From: Nonomuraea pusilla
GTDB taxonomy: Bacteria > Actinomycetota > Actinomycetes > Streptosporangiales > Streptosporangiaceae
Length of the DNA: 64,000 nucleotides
NCBI RefSeq assembly: GCF_900109355.1
Contig: NZ_FOBF01000004.1
Location: 1-64,000 of the forward strand
Direction of reading: 5' to 3'
How positions within the stretch are numbered: the first letter of the stretch is position 1; every line of letters starts with the position of its first letter. The notes under the pieces were generated by a model that did not search any database, was not told the DNA's origin, and was given only the letters and a program-made list of their open reading frames with translations. Positions 35,755-44,284 of the stretch are shown piece after piece. Made by a program: the position numbers and the translations under genes.

Positions 35755-36800
35755 AGCGCCGCCACCCTCCTGCGCCTGGCGAGCAGGATGAAGATCGGCG
35801 CGCCGATCACCGCCCACACGATGCCCACCTGGACCTCCCCGGGACGGGCGACGAGCCGTCCGGCGACGTCGGCGCCGAGCAGCAGCACGGGCGCCGCCAC
35901 CGCCGAGTACGGCAGCACCCAGCGCTGGTCGCCGCCGACGACGCCGCGCACGGCGTGGGGCACGATCAGCCCGACGAACCACAGCGGCCCGGCCGCCGCC
36001 GTGGCGGAGCCGCACAGCAGCGTGATGGCGACGCCGGTGAGCGCCCGGGTGCGGCCGACCGACAGGCCGAGGGCGCGGCCGGTGTCGTCGCCCATGGACA
36101 GCAGGTTGAGCGGCCTGGCCAGCAGCAGCCCCAGCGCCAGGCCGGCGGCCATGAACGGGGCGAGCCTGGCGAGCGTGCCCGGCGTCTGCCCGGCCAGCGA
36201 CCCGGTGAGCCAGAACCGCATCCGGTCGAACGTCTCCGCGTCCATGCGCAGGATGGCGGAGGCGACGGCGGTGAACACCATGCCGAGCGCGACCCCGGCG
36301 AGGGTGAGCCGTACGGGGCCGGAGCCTGAGCGGCCGGCCGCCGCCAGGCCGTGGACGGCCACGGCGGCCAGGGCGGCGCCGCCGAAGGCGAACCAGACGT
36401 ACCCGGCCGGGTCGGACACCCCGAACAGGCCGAGCGCGAGCGCGACGCCGAGGGCGGCGCCCTCGTTGACCCCGAGCAGCCCGGGGTCGGCGAGGGCGTT
36501 GCGGGTCAGCCCCTGCATGAGCGCGCCCGCGAGGCCGAGTGCGGCGCCGACGCCGATGCCGAGCAGGGTGCGGGGGACGCGCAGTTCCCTGATGACGGTG
36601 TGGTCGGTGGAGCCGTCGGGCGCGGTCAGCGCGGCCACGACGGTGGACAGCGGCACGGATCGCGCTCCGAGGGCGACGCTGGCCGCGGCGACCAGCGCGA
36701 GCGCGGCGACGGCCACGACGAGCCCCCCGACGAGCAGGCCGGGACGTCCCTGCGGCGACGGCTCCCGGCGCCGGTCGCGCACCTCTTCCGCCTGTCGCAC
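35751..36800 (-). CDS. Siderophore ABC transporter permease (FecC/FepD type), 349 aa
   Basis: FecCD family: GVGAALGLAGALMQGLTRNA, LADPGLLGVNEGAALGVALA, LAGVALGMVFTAVASAILRM, GDDTGRALGLSVGRTR, VGLIVPHAVRGVVGGD. First gene of the minus operon, 26 bp from the first iron box, so directly under IdeR-type control. Hydrophilic N-terminus of about 20 residues. Confidence 0.92.
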   Translation of the reverse strand: MRQAEEVRDRRREPSPQGRPGLLVGGLVVAVAALALVAAASVALGARSVPLSTVVAALTAPDGSTDHTVIRELRVPRTLLGIGVGAALGLAGALMQGLTRNALADPGLLGVNEGAALGVALALGLFGVSDPAGYVWFAFGGAALAAVAVHGLAAAGRSGSGPVRLTLAGVALGMVFTAVASAILRMDAETFDRMRFWLTGSLAGQTPGTLARLAPFMAAGLALGLLLARPLNLLSMGDDTGRALGLSVGRTRALTGVAITLLCGSATAAAGPLWFVGLIVPHAVRGVVGGDQRWVLPYSAVAAPVLLLGADVAGRLVARPGEVQVGIVWAVIGAPIFILLARRRRVAAL

Positions 36801-36826
36801 CCGGCCCCCTCTCCTCGCCCTGTCAG

Positions 36827-36845
36827 TTAGGTAAGGCTAATCTCA
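36827..36845 (-). promoter_or_regulatory. Iron box (IdeR/DmdR-type operator), permease side
   Basis: TTAGGTAAGGCTAATCTCA matches 14 of 19 positions of the DtxR/IdeR consensus TTAGGTTAGGCTAACCTAA. It sits 27 bp upstream of the permease gene, where a bound repressor would block transcription when iron is sufficient. Confidence 0.85.
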
Positions 36846-36856
36846 TTTCTCAAGAG

Positions 36857-36875
36857 CAAGGCAAGCCTAACCTAA
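36857..36875 (+). promoter_or_regulatory. Iron box (IdeR/DmdR-type operator), binding-protein side
   Basis: Read on the minus strand, the stretch begins TTAGGTTAGGCT, then departs from the IdeR consensus in part of the right half. It lies 11 bp before the binding-protein ATG and overlaps its AAGGAG ribosome site. With the first box it covers a 85-bp divergent promoter, so both halves of the locus should be repressed together by iron. Confidence 0.85.
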
Positions 36876-36885
36876 GGAGCGGTAA

Positions 36886-37890
36886 ATGTCGGGACCGGTA
36901 CTGGCGCGCAGGGGCTTCCTCGCGGCCACCGCAGGACTGGCGGCACTGGCCCTGCCGGGATGCGGCGGGCAGAGGCCCGCCGCCGCTCCTGGAAGCACCG
37001 CCCAGGGCTCCACCGCGGGCCCCTGGACGTTCACCGACGACCGCGGGGAGAAGCTCGACCTGCCCCGGCGCCCCGCCCGGGTCGTCGCGCAGGTCGGCGC
37101 GGCGGCGGCGCTGTGGGACTTCGGCGTGCGGCCCGTCGCCGTCTTCGGCCCGCACAAGCTGGCCGACGGCGCCAAGGACCCCCAGGTGGGCAACGTCGAC
37201 ATCACCAAGGTCGAGGGCCTCGGCAACGTCTGGGACGAGTTCAACGTCGAGAAGTACATCTCCCTCCAGCCCGACCTGCTCGTCAGCAGCATGTACGTCA
37301 AAGGCGCCCTCTGGTACGTCCCCGAGAAGTCGAAGGCCACCATCGAGCAGGTCGCCCCCACCGTGGGCATCCAGCTCACCGGCCGCAGCGCCTCCCAGGT
37401 CATCGGCAGGTACGAGGAGCTCGCCGCCTCACTCGGCGCGGACATGAAGGGCGTCGCCGAGGCGAAGGACAGGATGCGGGCCGCCACCGCGCAGCTGGCC
37501 CGGTTCAAGGACCTGCGGGTCCTCCTGATGTCCGGCGGCGCCGACGCCATGTGGGTGGTCAACCCGCCCGAGTACCCCGACATCGTCCACCTGACCGAGA
37601 ACGGCCTGAACGTCGTCAAGCCCGACAAGGTGGACGAGGGCGGCTTCTTCCAGACGCTCAGCTGGGAGAACGCCGACGCGTACGAGGCGGACGTGATCCT
37701 CCACGACACCCGCACGCAGGCGCTCAAGCCGGAGGAGATGAAGGCCAAGCCCACCTTCGCCGACCTGCCCGCCGTCAAGGCGGGACAGCTCTACCCGTGG
37801 CGGGCCGAGGCGCCCTTCAGCTACCAGGGCTACGCCGGCTTCCTGGAGGAGCTGGTGGCCAACCTGGAGAAGGCTAGTAAGCTCCCCTGA
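36886..37890 (+). CDS. Ferric-siderophore binding lipoprotein, 334 aa
   Basis: Twin-arginine-like, lipoprotein signal: ARRGFLAATAGLAALALPGC with the lipobox LPGC. The FecB/FepB-type bilobal domain follows: LPRRPARVVAQVGAAAALWD, PDLLVSSMYVKGALWYVP, VAPTVGIQL, LRVLLMSGGADAMWVVNPPE. It captures the ferric siderophore outside the membrane for the permease/ATPase genes transcribed divergently. Its last 17 bp overlap the 3' end of the convergent helicase-like gene. Confidence 0.9.
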   Translation: MSGPVLARRGFLAATAGLAALALPGCGGQRPAAAPGSTAQGSTAGPWTFTDDRGEKLDLPRRPARVVAQVGAAAALWDFGVRPVAVFGPHKLADGAKDPQVGNVDITKVEGLGNVWDEFNVEKYISLQPDLLVSSMYVKGALWYVPEKSKATIEQVAPTVGIQLTGRSASQVIGRYEELAASLGADMKGVAEAKDRMRAATAQLARFKDLRVLLMSGGADAMWVVNPPEYPDIVHLTENGLNVVKPDKVDEGGFFQTLSWENADAYEADVILHDTRTQALKPEEMKAKPTFADLPAVKAGQLYPWRAEAPFSYQGYAGFLEELVANLEKASKLP

Positions 37891-40276
37891 CCTCGACGAT
37901 CTCCGCGAGCGGGAACTCCAGGTAGTCGCCCGCCTCCTCGCACCACGCGTCGAGCGCGCCGCCCCTGAGCTCGCCGTGGCTGATCGTCGCCGTCAGCCCG
38001 TCGGTGAGCGTGATGCCCGCCCGTACGCCGCGGTCGACGACGAAGCCGAGCAGCGACTGCTGGGCCGTGCTCAGCCTGGTGGCCATCCTGCCGATGACCG
38101 CCCAGGTGCGGCCCTGCGTGCCGCTCTCGGCCCGGCTCGTCTCGATCAGCCTGCGGGCGTGCTCGCGCGGGTCGGGCGCCGGCTCGGCCAGCGCGTGCGC
38201 CGGGGCCTCGAACCCGGCCCGCTCGGCCACCTGGCCGCCGGGCAGCAGGACCAGGCGGCCGTGGGGAGGGTCGTCGGCCCTGGCCCGCCGGATGGTGATC
38301 TCGCCGGTGTCGGAGACCGGCACGGGGGCGTAGCCGTTCTCGCGCAGCGCGGCCAGGGTGCGTTCGGCGTCGGCGGCGGACACCAGGACGGTGGGCGCGA
38401 GCAGGCGCAGCCCCAGCCGGGCCAGCCGCCGGTGCCCGGCGATCTCCGCGAGGAGCGCAGGGTCGGACGACTGCACGACGCAGCCGACCGAGGTGACGGT
38501 GACCTCGCCGTGCCTGCGGGCGGTGTCGCGGACGAGGTAGTCGAGCGGCTGCGGCACGGTGCCCACCTCGGCCAGCTCGCCGAGCAGCTCGTCGGCGTCG
38601 TAGCCGCGGTCGAGCGCGCGGCGCACGCTCTCGGTGGTGAACCGCCACACCGAGGCCGCGCCCCGCGACTCGCGTTCCGCCACCCGGTCGAGCAGCGCCG
38701 CCAGCTCGGCCGACGGCGGCCCGGTGACGACCGCCGTGAGGTCGGGCCCGAACAGCGCGCTCCTGCGCACGCCCGCCAGCGCCCGCGTGGACGCCTCCAC
38801 GAGCCCGGGGTCGTGCTCGACCTGCGGGACGCAGTCGTCGTTCTCGTCGCCCGCCCGCCCGGCCAGCCCGGCGAGCGCCCGGCCCAGGTCGGTCAGCGCC
38901 TCGCGGGCCAGCAGGCCGAGCAGCGTCGCCTCGTCCAGCACGGCAGGGGCGCAGCCGGCGAGCAGCGCCTGGTCGAGCAGCGGGGCGTGCCAGTGCACGG
39001 CGCGCACCAGCGACGCCCGGTCGGCCACGCCGGTGCCGTCGGGCAGCCGCGCGAGCACCGGCAGCACGGCCCGCCTGACGCGGGCGATCGCGCTGCCCGC
39101 CGGGTCGTCGCCCAGCACGGTGCCGTACTTGCCGTCGGACCTGCGCAGCGACGAGCGCTCCATCCGCCACCACGCCGACAGCAGCACGCGCAGCCTGGCC
39201 GCGCCCTCGTCGAGCCGCCAGCGGTCGAACCGCTCGGTGGGGACCATGCCGCCCGACTTGTCGTCCCAGGCCAGCAGCCTGGCCACGGCGCAGACCTCCA
39301 GCAGCAGCCGGGTCTCGTCCTCGTCGCAGCCGGTCTCCCTGGCCACCCTCCTGACCTCGCGCACCCCCACCCCGCCGGTCTTCAGCAGCGGCAGCGGCGT
39401 CTTGGAGGCGTTGTCGAGCAGGGCCGCGCAGCGCTCGACGACGTGCGGCGCGGCCAGCGTCATGAGGTGGTCGACCTCCTCGGGGTCGACCGGGATGGTG
39501 GCGACCTCGGGGGCGTCGGGCGCGAACGGCGGGTGGTAGCCGGGGCCGCGCAGGCACAGCGCGACCTCGCGTGGCATCTCGGCGACGTTCCAGTTGGGGC
39601 GGTAGAGCATGCCGTGGTCGGCGGCCCACTTCTCGGGGGTGCCCGGCGTGACGAACCGGCCGCCGTCGACGTCGCGCGCCGGGCCCTCCCAGGCGAAGCG
39701 GTCGAGGAAGGCGCGGGTGCCCTCGGGGGCGTCCTCCAGCAGCGCGGCGACGCGGGCCGGGTCGGCGAGCACCTCGGCGGCGCGGGCGACCGTGCGCCGC
39801 TTGTTGCCGTGGGGAGGCAGGCCCAGGCGGCGGGCGAGCGCCCGCAGGGCGTCGTTGCTGATCGTCCAGGAGTTGAGGTGGTGGTCGAGCGGCTCGCCCA
39901 GGCCGAGCGGCGCCGACCACCAGCGCGAGACGCCCTCGGCCAGGTGGATCACGCCGCCGGCGCCCGGCCAGGCCAGGGCGTGGTCGTACAGCAGGTCGAG
40001 CCAGGGGGCCACGGCGGCGGCCGGCGCGCCGAGGAACTGCGCCAGCCGGGCCGGCGTGGGGTCGCGCAGCACCAGGCAGGACTCGGCGAGCTGCAGGCAG
40101 GGCAGCGGGAGGGTGCGCAGCGCCTCCATGACGGCGAAGCCGTTGCTCAGGCGCTGGGCCAGGGTGTCGAGGCGGCGCGGCCAGGGTGCCGAGATGGCGT
40201 CGGGCCTGTTCGCCAGGATGCGGGCGAGTCGGTCTTCGTCTAGTGTTCGCAGCCAGCCGAGCAGGTGATCTTCCAT
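37874..40276 (-). CDS. XPB/Ssl2-type helicase-associated domain protein, 800 aa
   Basis: Matches actinobacterial proteins carrying the XPB N-terminal-like 'helicase-conserved C-terminal' domain: LADLL-type helical repeats throughout, RRLGLPPHGNKRRTVARAAE, VTSVGCVVQSSDPALLAEIA, LRENGYAPVPVSDTGEI and GRTWAVIGRMATRL. It has no Walker A or DEAH box, so it is not itself a helicase. It may partner an XPB-like helicase encoded elsewhere in DNA repair. ATG at 40,276. Length is typical for the family. Confidence 0.8.
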   Translation of the reverse strand: MEDHLLGWLRTLDEDRLARILANRPDAISAPWPRRLDTLAQRLSNGFAVMEALRTLPLPCLQLAESCLVLRDPTPARLAQFLGAPAAAVAPWLDLLYDHALAWPGAGGVIHLAEGVSRWWSAPLGLGEPLDHHLNSWTISNDALRALARRLGLPPHGNKRRTVARAAEVLADPARVAALLEDAPEGTRAFLDRFAWEGPARDVDGGRFVTPGTPEKWAADHGMLYRPNWNVAEMPREVALCLRGPGYHPPFAPDAPEVATIPVDPEEVDHLMTLAAPHVVERCAALLDNASKTPLPLLKTGGVGVREVRRVARETGCDEDETRLLLEVCAVARLLAWDDKSGGMVPTERFDRWRLDEGAARLRVLLSAWWRMERSSLRRSDGKYGTVLGDDPAGSAIARVRRAVLPVLARLPDGTGVADRASLVRAVHWHAPLLDQALLAGCAPAVLDEATLLGLLAREALTDLGRALAGLAGRAGDENDDCVPQVEHDPGLVEASTRALAGVRRSALFGPDLTAVVTGPPSAELAALLDRVAERESRGAASVWRFTTESVRRALDRGYDADELLGELAEVGTVPQPLDYLVRDTARRHGEVTVTSVGCVVQSSDPALLAEIAGHRRLARLGLRLLAPTVLVSAADAERTLAALRENGYAPVPVSDTGEITIRRARADDPPHGRLVLLPGGQVAERAGFEAPAHALAEPAPDPREHARRLIETSRAESGTQGRTWAVIGRMATRLSTAQQSLLGFVVDRGVRAGITLTDGLTATISHGELRGGALDAWCEEAGDYLEFPLAEIVEVRGAY

Positions 40277-40353
40277 CGGTCAGCACTCTCATGGGGTCGC
40301 GCGCCGGACTCACCGTGAGCCATGACCATCCACGGTAATGCAGATCACCCTTG

Positions 40354-40857
40354 TCAGGAGAGGACTGCCCAGACGATCTTTCCGTAGGGGGCCAGCGCCG
40401 ACCAGCCCCAGCGGAGGCTGAGCGACTCGACGATGTGGAGCCCGAGCCCGCCGGTGTCAAGGGGGCCAGGGTATCTCAGCACCGGCACCGAGGAGCCGGG
40501 ATCGGTGAACGCGCTGGTGACGAGCGAGCCGTGCCGGACGAGGGACATGTGGACGGGCCGCCGGCAGGGCGGCTCGGTCAGGCGCAGGCCGTGCCGCAGG
40601 GCGTTGGTCGCGAGCTCGGAGACCACCAGCTCCATGTTCTCGATCAGCTCGCCGAGACCCCAGCCCGTGAGGGTGCCCGCCGTGAAGCTGCGGGCGGAGT
40701 GAACCGATGACGGGGTGGGCGGGAGCACGTACGTGGCGCTCGCGGACGGGCCGGGAACCAGCAGATCGCGGGCTGCCTCGGGCCACCAGCCGACCGGAGG
40801 CCACCAATCGAACGTGGTCCACTGGCCGGGCGCCGTGGTGGATTGCACGGTGATCAT
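40354..40857 (-). CDS. RsbW-like ATP-binding (HATPase_c) regulatory protein, 167 aa
   Basis: The GHKL fold is visible: NMELVVSELATNALRHGLRL (N box), GPLDTGGLGLHIVESLSLRW (G box). Actinomycetes have many such anti-sigma-like kinases, often beside DUF397/XRE genes as here. The N-terminal 45 residues are Trp/Pro-rich and extra. Divergent from the XRE gene across a 178-bp region with GTGCA motifs, so the two may be controlled together. Confidence 0.85.
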   Translation of the reverse strand: MITVQSTTAPGQWTTFDWWPPVGWWPEAARDLLVPGPSASATYVLPPTPSSVHSARSFTAGTLTGWGLGELIENMELVVSELATNALRHGLRLTEPPCRRPVHMSLVRHGSLVTSAFTDPGSSVPVLRYPGPLDTGGLGLHIVESLSLRWGWSALAPYGKIVWAVLS

Positions 40858-40873
40858 TCTGGAGCAAACTCTC

Positions 40874-40915
40874 GTGCAGGTGCAAGAGCGAATGCACGTG
40901 CAGGAGTCCCGTGCA
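40874..40915. promoter_or_regulatory. Cluster of GTGCA motifs, probable operator
   Basis: Five GTGCA/TGCAC motifs lie within 42 bp (40,874, 40,880, 40,893, 40,898, 40,911). Two of them form the perfect palindrome TGCACGTGCA at 40,893-40,902. They sit between the divergent ATPase and XRE genes, a place expected for the XRE protein's own binding sites. Confidence 0.5.
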
Positions 40916-41035
40916 ACCGCTACCGTTGGCCATCAAAAGGTCAATCTGGGGGAAAGGGGATCTTGTCCGCGGCCAATGATCTTTCGGCCGTGAAGTGACA
41001 GACTGTGTCGCAAGGAAACGACCAAGGAGCACCAC

Positions 41036-41902
41036 GTGTCCATTGATCCGCCCGGTTCCGGTTCGACCGTTCGGCGCATCATGCTGGGTGCGAGCCTGAG
41101 GCGTCTGCGTGAGGCGAGCGGGCTCACCCGAGACCAGGCCGGATTCCACATCCGGGCGTCCGAGTCCAAGATCAGCCGTATGGAGCTCGGCCGCGTCGGC
41201 TTCAAGACACGTGATGTGGAAGACCTGCTCACCCTGTACGGCGTCGTCGACGACGCCGAACGCCGAGCCCTGCTGGAGATGGTCCGCGAGGCCAACACCC
41301 CCGGGTGGTGGCACAAGTACTCCGCCGAGCTGCCCTCGTGGTTCACCACCTACGTGGGTCTGGAGGAGGCCGCCAGCGTGATCCGCACCTACGAGGTGCA
41401 GTTCGTGCCGGGGCTGCTCCAGACGGCCGCGTACGCGCGGGCGGTGTTCCAGCTGGGCAATCCCGAGGCCAGTCCGGAGAAGATCGAGCGCCGCGTGCAC
41501 ATGCGCATGCAGCGTCAGGAGCGCTTCACGCGCAAGGACGGCCCCCGGCTGTGGGCCGTCATCGACGAGGCGGCCCTCATGCGGACCATCGGCGGGCGAG
41601 AGATCATGGCCGAGCAGCTTCAGCATCTGCTGGAGGTCGCCGCCCTCCCGAACATCACCCTGCAGGTGATGCCCTTCAGGTTCGGCAAGCACGCCGCCGA
41701 GGGGGGCGCGTTCAGCATCTTGCGGTTTCCCGAGTCCGACTTGTCGGACGTCGTCTACGTCGAGCAGCTCTGGGGTGCCCTGTACCTGGACAAGCGTGAG
41801 GACATCGACCCGTACCTCACGGCCATGGAGCAGTTGTGCGTGGAGAGCACCACGCCAGGGGGCACCGTCGAGCTCATCGGCGGTCTTCTCAGAAAGATGT
41901 AG
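41036..41902 (+). CDS. XRE-family regulator with DUF5753 domain, 288 aa
   Basis: N-terminal helix-turn-helix: GASLRRLREASGLTRDQAGF, SESKISRMELGRVGFKTRDV. The DUF5753 domain follows: WWHKYSAELPSWFTTYVGLE, TYEVQFVPGLLQTAAYARAV and YVEQLWGALYLDKREDIDPY. This class regulates differentiation-type genes in Streptomyces and usually pairs with a DUF397 protein, as it does here (next gene, no gap). The GTG at 41,036 has a strong AAGGAG site. Confidence 0.92.
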   Translation: MSIDPPGSGSTVRRIMLGASLRRLREASGLTRDQAGFHIRASESKISRMELGRVGFKTRDVEDLLTLYGVVDDAERRALLEMVREANTPGWWHKYSAELPSWFTTYVGLEEAASVIRTYEVQFVPGLLQTAAYARAVFQLGNPEASPEKIERRVHMRMQRQERFTRKDGPRLWAVIDEAALMRTIGGREIMAEQLQHLLEVAALPNITLQVMPFRFGKHAAEGGAFSILRFPESDLSDVVYVEQLWGALYLDKREDIDPYLTAMEQLCVESTTPGGTVELIGGLLRKM

Positions 41903-42139
41903 ATGAACCAGACCTACAACGGCATGCCCGCAGCGGACCTGACCGAGGTCGCGTGGCGCAAGAGCCGCTACAGCAACTCCCAGGGCAACTGCGTGGAGCT
42001 CGCCCAGCTCCCCGACGGCGGCGTCGCGGTGCGCAACTCCCGCTTCCCCGACGGCCCCGCGCTGATCTATACCCGCGAGGAGATCCGGGCCCTGGTGCTC
42101 GGGGTCAAGGACGGAGAGTTCGACGGCCTGCTCGTGTAA
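41903..42139 (+). CDS. DUF397 protein, 78 aa
   Basis: Typical DUF397: TEVAWRKSRYSNSQGNCVEL, LPDGGVAVRNSRFPDGPAL and YTREEIRALVLGVKDGEFDG. Its ATG directly follows the XRE stop, so the two are cotranslated. Proteins of this family are partners of the XRE/DUF5753 regulators in a module sometimes compared to toxin-antitoxin pairs. A strong hairpin terminates the operon just downstream. Confidence 0.93.
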   Translation: MNQTYNGMPAADLTEVAWRKSRYSNSQGNCVELAQLPDGGVAVRNSRFPDGPALIYTREEIRALVLGVKDGEFDGLLV

Positions 42140-42150
42140 CAGCGTGTTCA

Positions 42151-42187
42151 CCTCCGGCGCGGCCGCTTAACGGCGGCGCGCCGGAGG
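42151..42187 (+). terminator. Hairpin terminator of the XRE-DUF397 operon
   Basis: CCTCCGGCGCG (42,151-42,161) pairs perfectly with CGCGCCGGAGG (42,177-42,187), and inner bases GCCG/CGGC can extend the stem. It starts 11 bp after the stop codon. No U tract follows, which is common for high-GC actinomycete terminators. Confidence 0.75.
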
Positions 42188-42226
42188 CGTAACCGATCCG
42201 CTTCCCGGCCGGGAGAGCATCGGTCC

Positions 42227-42484
42227 ATGCTCGACCAGATGACGCTCTACCCGATCGCCGACGACGTGCTGTTCGCGCCCGGCGGCAGGGTCGTGGTCCG
42301 CACCTACGGCGTGGCGCCCGCCACCTCCGGCGCCTCCGTCTCCTACCGCACCTGGGTCACCGGCATCAGGGACCAGCCCCGCTACTGGCACTGGGGCCAC
42401 TTCGAGGACGCCGCCTCGGGGCACCGCCGCGTGCTGGAGTGGCTGACGGGCCGCGGGCCGCGACCCGCCCAGCCGCCCACCTGA
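42227..42484 (+). CDS. Hypothetical protein, 85 aa
   Basis: I do not recognise a family. The composition fits a real actinomycete gene. It contains VVVRTYGVAPATSGASVSYR and the Trp-rich GIRDQPRYWHWGHFEDA. Soluble, no signal. The start ATG at 42,227 has a GGGAGAGC-like site. It ends 9 bp before the convergent phosphatase gene. Confidence 0.55.
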   Translation: MLDQMTLYPIADDVLFAPGGRVVVRTYGVAPATSGASVSYRTWVTGIRDQPRYWHWGHFEDAASGHRRVLEWLTGRGPRPAQPPT

Positions 42485-42493
42485 CCGCCGCCG

Positions 42494-43090
42494 TCAGGCG
42501 GCGGGGGCGTTCCAGGTCTTCAGCACCGGCTCGCCGTGCTCGAAGCCCAGCCGCGAGTACGTGCCCGTGTCGAGCCGCAGCAGCCGCCCGTCCTCGGGGC
42601 GCAGCCCCAGCCAGCGCGCGGCCAGCACCCGCAGCAGGTGGCCGTGGGCGACCAGCGCCACCAGCCCGGGGGCCTGCCTCGCCCGCTCGATCACCCGGTC
42701 GGCGCGGGCGCCCACCTGGGCCGCCGTCTCGCCGGGGTGCGCGGCGTCGCCCGGCACCACGCCGTCGCGCCACAGGTACCAGCCGGGCCGGTCCGCCCGG
42801 ATGTCGGGCGTCGTGATGCCCTCGTAGCCGCCGTAGTCCCACTCCCACAGGTCGGGCTCGACCTCGTAGGCGGGCAGCCCGGCGAGGTCCGCCGTACGGA
42901 GGGCGCGCCGCGCGGGCGAGACCAGCACGAGGCCGAAGCCCTGCTCCTCCAGCAGCTCCTTCACCAGGGGCGCCAGGGCCCTGGCCTGCTCCTCGCCATG
43001 CGCGGTCAGCGGCAGGTCGGTGCGGCCGGTGTGCCTGCCCGCCCTGCTCCACTCGGTTTCGCCATGTCTGAGGAGCAGCATCTCGTTCAT
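42494..43090 (-). CDS. Histidine phosphatase (phosphoglycerate mutase-like), about 198 aa
   Basis: LLLRHGETEWSRAGRHTGRT holds the phosphohistidine motif RHGET. VSPARRALRTADLAG has the second Arg, WEWDYGGYEGITTPDI the acid region and ALVAHGHLLRVLAARW the second His. All catalytic residues are present, unlike the phosphatase at 17,097. It resembles acid phosphatases of the SixA/GpmB/CobC group; CobC (alpha-ribazole phosphatase) is possible given the B12 operon nearby, but not supported further. Start at 43,090 (MNEMLLLRHG); earlier in-frame ATGs exist at 43,099 and 43,102. Confidence 0.87.
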   Translation of the reverse strand: MNEMLLLRHGETEWSRAGRHTGRTDLPLTAHGEEQARALAPLVKELLEEQGFGLVLVSPARRALRTADLAGLPAYEVEPDLWEWDYGGYEGITTPDIRADRPGWYLWRDGVVPGDAAHPGETAAQVGARADRVIERARQAPGLVALVAHGHLLRVLAARWLGLRPEDGRLLRLDTGTYSRLGFEHGEPVLKTWNAPAA

Positions 43091-43189
43091 GCGGTCCATC
43101 ATCCTGTACGCCCGATGTCCGGCCGCGCCCGAGGTGGTGGCTGCCGCATTTCACCCCAGAGCGGGATGAACGATGACATCATTGCCGCC

Positions 43190-44047
43190 ATGGAACCGGT
43201 CGCCGTGGGACTCGTAGGAGCAGGCCCGTGGGCCGAGATGGCGCACGCGCCGATGCTCGCCAAGGGGCCGCACACGCGGCTGGCCGGCGTGTGGGCCCGG
43301 CGCCCCGAGGCCGCGGCCCGGCTCGGCGCGCCCGTCTTCGAGCGCCTGGAGGAGCTGTTCGACGCCTGCGAGGCGGTCGCGTTCAGCGTGCCGCCCGCCG
43401 TCCAGGCCGAGCTGGCCGTCCGCGCCGCGCGGGCGGGCAAGGCGCTGCTGCTGGAGAAGCCGCTCGCCGGCTCGCTGGAGGCCGCGAGGCGGCTCGCCGG
43501 GGTCGTCGCCGAGACCGGCGTCGCCACCCAGATGATGCTCACCCTGCGCTACACGGCGGCGACCCGGGCGTTCCTCGACCGGTGCGCCGAGATCGAGCCG
43601 TTCGGCGGCCACGCTGCCACCGTCTCCGGCGTGCTCCTCGGCGACCACCCCTTCGCCACCCCGTGGCGGCTGGAGCGCGGAGCGCTGCTCGACGTCGGAC
43701 CGCACGTCATCGACCTGCTCGACGCCGCGCTCGGCCCCGTCACCGGCGTGCGCGCGCACGGCGACCCGCTGCGCTGGACCGGGCTGCTGCTGGAGCACGA
43801 GGGCGGCGCGGTGAGCGAGGCGTCGCTGTGCCTGGCCGCCGCCGGCGACACCCCGCCCTCCTCCTTCGCGGTGTACGGCCGCACCGGCAGCGCCGTGCTG
43901 CGTCCCGCCGACGACGACCCCTTCGAGGCCGTGGCCGCCGAGTTCGCCGAGACGGTGCGGCGCGGCGGCGGCCACCCGCTCGACGCGGCGCGCGGCCTCA
44001 GGCTGCAGGAGATCATCGCGGAGGCGGAGTCCCAGCTCGCCTCCTGA
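43190..44047 (+). CDS. Gfo/Idh/MocA-family oxidoreductase, 285 aa
   Basis: Rossmann N-terminus VGLVGAGPWAEMAHAPMLA (dinucleotide loop), then LLLEKPLAGSLEAARRLA (the EKP motif with catalytic Lys) and GALLDVGPHVIDLLDAALGP (His near the substrate). It oxidises or reduces a sugar-like substrate with NAD(P); the substrate is unknown. Shorter than the usual 330 residues. Start at ATG 43,190; ATG 43,166 is possible. Divergent from the phosphatase. Confidence 0.87.
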   Translation: MEPVAVGLVGAGPWAEMAHAPMLAKGPHTRLAGVWARRPEAAARLGAPVFERLEELFDACEAVAFSVPPAVQAELAVRAARAGKALLLEKPLAGSLEAARRLAGVVAETGVATQMMLTLRYTAATRAFLDRCAEIEPFGGHAATVSGVLLGDHPFATPWRLERGALLDVGPHVIDLLDAALGPVTGVRAHGDPLRWTGLLLEHEGGAVSEASLCLAAAGDTPPSSFAVYGRTGSAVLRPADDDPFEAVAAEFAETVRRGGGHPLDAARGLRLQEIIAEAESQLAS

Positions 44048-44096
44048 CCCGCGTCGGCGCCTCCGGCTCCGCTCCGCCCCCTTGACGGAGGCCGCG

Positions 44097-44235
44097 GTTG
44101 GAGGATTGATAGCGTTTGTCCGACGCGCAGTGCTGCAGCGAAGTCCGGTGCGAGTCCGGCGCTGTCCCGCAACTGTCATAGCCAGGTCGCCTGCCTCTGC
44201 GCCGACGCCATCAACCCTCGTGGAAAAGGGTGATC
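44097..44235 (+). ncRNA. Cobalamin (AdoCbl) riboswitch
   Basis: The leader of the corrinoid operon contains the conserved core: GAAGTCCGGTGCGAGTCCGG, then GCTGTCCCGCAACTGT and the B12 box AGCCAGGTCGCCTGCC at 44,180-44,195. A hairpin follows at 44,211-44,233 (ACCCT/AGGGT), probably the expression platform, about 50 bp before the btuF start. Binding of adenosylcobalamin should turn the operon down. Limits are approximate. Confidence 0.92.
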
Positions 44236-44284
44236 CGTCGCACATCGCGGGTCTCTCGGTTCCGACAGTGTGAAAGGACTTCTC

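Noticed and set aside
34750..36834. 694-residue plus-strand open frame opposite the siderophore permeases
   Set aside because: Shadow of two FecCD permeases on the minus strand, with composition of an antisense frame.
42494..43090. Naming the phosphatase CobC (alpha-ribazole phosphatase)
   Set aside because: The B12 operon nearby is suggestive, but it is in another transcription unit and no CobC-specific motif is visible.
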